NCBI GenBank assembly: GCA_030641425.1
Contig: DAOWHM010000014.1
Location: forward strand, 1-9,073
DNA from: Candidatus Bathyarchaeota archaeon
Lineage (GTDB): Archaea; Thermoproteota; Bathyarchaeia; Bathyarchaeales; SOJC01
Direction: 5' to 3'
Length of the DNA: 9,073 bases
Made by a program: the position numbers and the translations under genes. Below the pieces are notes generated by a model. It was given only the letters and a program-made list of their open reading frames with translations. It was not told the origin of the DNA and searched no databases. Below, in pieces: positions 6,698-9,073 of the stretch (its first letter is position 1; each line of letters opens with the position of its first letter).

Positions 6698-7022
6698 CAA
6701 GGGTAGTATTGTTCGACATAATAATCCACTAGAGATAATTGAATATGGTCAGGGAAAGTGCAGAGAATTCAACATGTTATTCAACGTTATCTGTCTAGCC
6801 AATGACTATCGCGCCAGACTAATCCTAGACCTGTCAGACCATGTATGGGTGGAGATTTGGGACGAGAAGCTAGATAGGTGGGTTCACATCGATCCTTCGG
6901 AGAAGAGGATAGATGATCCTGAAATGTATGAGAGAGATTGGAAGAAGAACTTGAAGGAAGTGTATGCTTTTGAGAGAGGTAAACTTCAAGATGTAACGAA
7001 GAACTATAAGCGACGAAAGTAG
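6687..7022 (+). CDS. Transglutaminase-like catalytic core, PNGase/Rad4 type
   Basis: A 111-residue frame holding an apparently complete cysteine-histidine-aspartate core. Cys25 is in EYGQGKCREF, His52 in LSDHVWVEIW and Asp69 in RWVHIDPSE. The order and spacing, and the later MYERDWKKNLKEVYAFE and DVTKNYK stretches, closely follow the core of eukaryotic peptide N-glycanase (DHVWTEV, HCDPCE, LLYEIGWGKKLSYVIAFS), without the zinc-binding CxxC pairs before it. In archaea such proteins may be proteases or amidases; the substrate is unknown. The frame starts at GTG 6687, but upstream codons in another frame (6542-6697) supply what looks like the missing N-terminal helices, so the true gene probably spans 6542-7022 with a +1 shift. 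The catalytic residues are all intact, which argues for a recent break or a sequencing error. It converges with glutamine synthetase, 47 nt away. Confidence 0.7.
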   Translation: MEFNKGSIVRHNNPLEIIEYGQGKCREFNMLFNVICLANDYRARLILDLSDHVWVEIWDEKLDRWVHIDPSEKRIDDPEMYERDWKKNLKEVYAFERGKLQDVTKNYKRRK

Positions 7023-7069
7023 ACGACTGACCATAGCTAGTATCTCTTGATTCGCTTAGATCTGTTGTC

Positions 7070-8398
7070 TTATAGATTTCGGTATCTTTCTAGTTCCCAA
7101 TCTGTGACTGATCGTTCGAATTCATTCCATTCCGTGGTTTTGACTTCTAGATATTGGTTGAAGGTATGGGAGCCTAACGTTTCCTTCATCAAATTGCTTC
7201 TCTTGAACTCTTCTATCGCTTCCTTAAGGTTCGATGGCAAAGTCTTGATGTAAAACTTTGCGAGTTTTTTGTCATCAAATCCATACACGTCTTCCTCTAC
7301 TGGATCGGGAGGTTCGATCTGTTCTTCTATGCCCTTGAGACCTGCAGCCAGCATTACAGCGAAGGTTAAGTATGGATTACAGCTTGGATCGGGGCATCTT
7401 AATTCGAGTCTCGTTGATTTCTCTCTTCCTACACTGTGCCTAGGAACTCTAATCAATGCAGAACGGTTTCGTTGCCCCCAGCAAATGTAGACGGGGGCTT
7501 CATATCCGCGAACAAGACGTTTATAGCTGTTTACAGTGGGGCATAGGATAGCTGCGATTTCACGGATGTATTTGAGCTGCCCTCCCATGAAATGGTATGC
7601 TAATGGAGATAGGTTGTACTTATCAGATTTTTTGTGGAATAGGTTTCGATCTTTTTTGTTGAAGATTGATTGGTGTGTATGCATTCCGCTTCCGTTTACG
7701 CCGTAGATTGGCTTTGGCATAAATGTTGCATGAAGGTCTTTGTCGCCCGCCACAGTTTTGATGCATTGCTTAAGAATCATTACGTTATCCGCGCTCTTCA
7801 GCGCCTCAGAGTATTGGATATCGATTTCGTGTTGACTTGGAGCACATTCATGGTGGGTCATCTCGACTTTTATGCCTAGCTTCTCTAGAGTAGATACCAT
7901 CAATGCTCGTATGTCGGTCGTATAGTCTCGAGGAGAGAAGTCGAAGTATCCAGCGGTGTCATGGTATACTCTGTTCTCATTTGACCTGAAGAGAAAGAAT
8001 TCTATTTCTGGGCCAACATGGTAGGAGTATCCTTTCTTCTCTGCTTTTTCCAAGATGCATTTAAGAGTGTAGCGGGGGTCACCTGCAAAAGGGTTCTTGC
8101 TTGGTTCGTGAACGTCGCAGATTATGCGCGCAACATTCTTGTCGCCTCGTAGCCAAGGGAGTCGGACGTATGTAGATGTGTCAGGTATTAGGAGCATATC
8201 ACTTTCGTGTATTCGGGTGAACCCTTGGATGGAAGAGCCGTCAAACCATTTTCCATTGTCGATGCAATTTTCCAGTTCTCGCGGTGATATTGTAACACTT
8301 TTTAGTTTGCCGTAAAGGTCACTGAACATCAAATCGATGAATTCTATTTTGTCGCGTTCTATGTTTTTAAGTATCTTCTCTTTCTTCTTTTTTTCCAT
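7070..8398 (-). CDS. glnA: Glutamine synthetase, type I (non-adenylylated form)
   Basis: ATP-dependent condensation of glutamate and ammonia to glutamine, the main nitrogen-assimilation step, as a cytoplasmic dodecamer. The 442 residues cover the full family. Asp53 and following residues lie in WFDGSSIQGF. Metal ligands are Glu131 and Glu133 (GPEIEFFLF), Glu184 (HHECAPSQHE), Glu191, His240 (NGSGMHTHQS) and Glu332 (RLELRCPDPS). The glutamate flap is KRLVRGYEAPVY with Glu300. The usual proline in RLVPGYE is Arg297 here. The adenylylation tyrosine segment (NLYxLP) and the extra loop of the beta subtype are absent, so control by adenylyltransferase is not expected. This is the alpha subtype, typically controlled by feedback and transcription. 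ATG 8398 follows GAAGGGCGAG. No nitrogen regulator or transporter is adjacent. Confidence 0.95.
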   Translation of the reverse strand: MEKKKKEKILKNIERDKIEFIDLMFSDLYGKLKSVTISPRELENCIDNGKWFDGSSIQGFTRIHESDMLLIPDTSTYVRLPWLRGDKNVARIICDVHEPSKNPFAGDPRYTLKCILEKAEKKGYSYHVGPEIEFFLFRSNENRVYHDTAGYFDFSPRDYTTDIRALMVSTLEKLGIKVEMTHHECAPSQHEIDIQYSEALKSADNVMILKQCIKTVAGDKDLHATFMPKPIYGVNGSGMHTHQSIFNKKDRNLFHKKSDKYNLSPLAYHFMGGQLKYIREIAAILCPTVNSYKRLVRGYEAPVYICWGQRNRSALIRVPRHSVGREKSTRLELRCPDPSCNPYLTFAVMLAAGLKGIEEQIEPPDPVEEDVYGFDDKKLAKFYIKTLPSNLKEAIEEFKRSNLMKETLGSHTFNQYLEVKTTEWNEFERSVTDWELERYRNL

Positions 8399-8456
8399 TG
8401 TTTCTCGCCCTTCTTTAGAGCAGTAAGTCTGAATTACGTTTTGATTCGATTGGAGG

Positions 8457-8466
8457 ATTTAACACT
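8457..8466 (-). promoter_or_regulatory. Candidate TATA box for glutamine synthetase
   Basis: GTGTTAAATC on the minus strand lies about 60-68 nt before ATG 8398. A start of transcription about 25 nt downstream would give a leader near 35-40 nt that contains the GAAGGGCGAG site just before the ATG. Motif and spacing only. Confidence 0.3.
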
Positions 8467-8528
8467 TTTTCTTGTTTGATGAAATGTCTGATTCTGTGAT
8501 GGAAAAATGTACCTAGGTATACTAGACT

Positions 8529-8539
8529 TTCACTGTGAA
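8529..8539. repeat. Short dyad upstream of the glutamine synthetase promoter
   Basis: TTCACTGTGAA is a perfect 5+1+5 palindrome about 65 nt upstream of the candidate TATA box. It could be an operator half-site pair, but a palindrome of this length is also expected by chance, so it is listed only to describe the non-coding interval. Confidence 0.15.
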
Positions 8540-8571
8540 GCTAATGTCGAAGCTGAGATAACCAGACAGTC

Positions 8572-8739
8572 TTATAGTATATATGTTGCCTGCATGAAAG
8601 ATCCTATGATGGTTGCGATTCCAGTCGTTAGAGGTACGACTATTGCTTTTCCTTCGTGGAGAACCGCAAGCAGGTTGTTTACGTATGCTTGGTTAATCTC
8701 GACGATTTTGTCAGCTGTGTTTCTTAGAAATATGATTAT
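8572..8739 (-). CDS. Possible small membrane protein, no standard start codon
   Basis: Weakly supported gene in the 413-nt interval between glutamine synthetase and the oxidoreductase. The minus-strand frame is open from 8778 to the TAA at 8574-8572. From the HII stretch it reads FLRNTADKIVEINQAYVNNL, then LAVLHEGKAIVVPL and a hydrophobic GIATIIGSFMQATYIL tail. The codons show a marked RNY pattern, and the amphipathic-then-hydrophobic layout looks protein-like. There is no ATG, GTG or TTG anywhere in this frame upstream; ATA at 8739 or 8733 are the only near-start codons. An AT-rich element at 8774-8785 could be its promoter. A competing plus-strand frame (8507-8743, ATG start) covers the same bases but has an odd composition rich in Met, Trp and Cys. 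The rest of the interval holds only promoter-like sequence. Confidence 0.3.
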   Translation of the reverse strand: MIIFLRNTADKIVEINQAYVNNLLAVLHEGKAIVVPLTTGIATIIGSFMQATYIL

Positions 8740-8773
8740 GTGAGTTAGATTTACAGAAAAGTGGTAAGGAGTA

Positions 8774-8785
8774 GACTTTTATGAT
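8774..8785. promoter_or_regulatory. AT-rich element, candidate promoter for the oxidoreductase and possibly bidirectional
   Basis: On the plus strand GACTTTTATGAT is a TATA-like box about 27-38 nt before ATG 8812. On the minus strand ATCATAAAAGTC would suit the small frame ending at 8572. Placement fits the oxidoreductase best; a double role is speculative. Confidence 0.3.
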
Positions 8786-8811
8786 GTTTTTGACTTCTTG
8801 CAAGTCAGGAA

Positions 8812-9073
8812 ATGATGCAGTTGGCGGGTATTCTGGAGCCTCTTGATGTAAAGGGGTTAGAGTTCAAGAATCGGATTGTAATGCCTCCTATGTATACTGG
8901 TCTAGCCACATCTGAAGGGGCCGTAACAGAAGAACTCATTGAACACTATGTCCAACGTTCAAGAGCTTTGAGCTTAATCATCATTGAACATAGATTCGTA
9001 GTGCGTGAGGGAAGACTTGGTCAAAGGCAATTGGGATGTGATAATGATAGCTCAATTACGGGACTGGAGAGGC
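8812..9073 (+). CDS. Old Yellow Enzyme family NADH:flavin oxidoreductase, N-terminal part, cut by the right window edge
   Basis: First 87 codons of a flavin-dependent oxidoreductase of the OYE / NADH:flavin oxidoreductase family, which uses FMN in a TIM barrel to reduce activated double bonds or related substrates. The N terminus is diagnostic: GILEPLDVKGLEFKNRIVMP, followed by PMYTGLATSEGAVTEELIEH and LIIIEHRFVVREGRLGQRQL, which match the first strands and the phosphate-side loops of the barrel. Two adjacent ATGs (8812, 8815) are possible. AGGA at 8807-8810 gives better spacing to 8815. The FMN- and NAD-binding residues and any C-terminal iron-sulfur or dinucleotide domain lie beyond the window, so the subtype (for example 2,4-dienoyl-CoA reductase-like or simple OYE) cannot be decided. 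Confidence 0.88.
   Translation, partial: MMQLAGILEPLDVKGLEFKNRIVMPPMYTGLATSEGAVTEELIEHYVQRSRALSLIIIEHRFVVREGRLGQRQLGCDNDSSITGLER

Noticed and set aside
8507..8743. Plus-strand 78-codon frame with ATG start
   Set aside because: Composition is odd (many Met, Trp, Cys), it has no TATA-like box or clear ribosome binding site, and the opposite strand has the better coding pattern. I could not exclude it fully.
8779..8870. Minus-strand stretch reading SFPDLQEVKNIIKVYS upstream of the small frame
   Set aside because: It is in a different frame from the small candidate gene and most of it lies opposite the start of the clearly real oxidoreductase gene; treated as a chance antisense frame.
1..9073. 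Search for CRISPR arrays, insertion sequences, tRNA or rRNA genes, toxin-antitoxin or defence modules and peptide-modification (RiPP) genes next to tldD-tldE
   Set aside because: No spaced direct repeats, transposase motifs, cloverleaf-like sequences or small precursor-peptide and modifying-enzyme genes were seen. The neighbourhood looks like ordinary housekeeping genes.

Overview
The window looks archaeal. The main signs are TATA-like boxes (TTTAAA, CATAAAGG, TTTATTTT) about 25-40 nt upstream of several starts, a paired TldD/TldE metalloprotease, a non-adenylylated type I glutamine synthetase, an N-glycosylated surface protein with a C-terminal membrane anchor, and an archaeal-type winged-helix protein. 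The gene set resembles what I associate with Bathyarchaeia-like (TACK-group) metagenomic genomes. That placement is an inference from gene families, not a demonstrated match.

Layout from left to right. (1) Positions 1-160 hold the N-terminal end of an unrecognised gene on the minus strand that runs off the window; a divergent promoter region separates it from a large secreted, membrane-anchored protein on the plus strand (274-1677). (2) A convergent junction with a compound inverted repeat lies before a minus-strand winged-helix gene (1763-2146), which is divergent from a small Nfu-type iron-sulfur scaffold gene (2244-2471). (3) A minus-strand tldD-tldE operon (5402 down to 2566) follows. Its tldD has no ATG, GTG or TTG where the family's N terminus begins, but has an ATA codon behind a strong ribosome binding site. 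(4) A minus-strand Fpg/Nei-type DNA glycosylase (6347 down to 5526) lacks the usual N-terminal proline. (5) A plus-strand PNGase/Rad4-type transglutaminase-like gene (6542-7022) is broken by an apparent +1 frameshift. (6) A minus-strand glutamine synthetase (8398 down to 7070) follows. (7) A 413-nt interval holds a possible small minus-strand membrane protein without a standard start. (8) The first 87 codons of an Old Yellow Enzyme family oxidoreductase run off the right end.

Most genes are single housekeeping units with no pathway link. The only clear operon is tldD-tldE, whose products form one heteromeric protease. I see no defence island, mobile element, CRISPR array, tRNA or rRNA, and no convincing new multi-gene system. 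The points most worth a second look are the apparent ATA start of tldD, the split transglutaminase gene, the noncanonical DNA glycosylase and the startless small frame near 8.6 kb.
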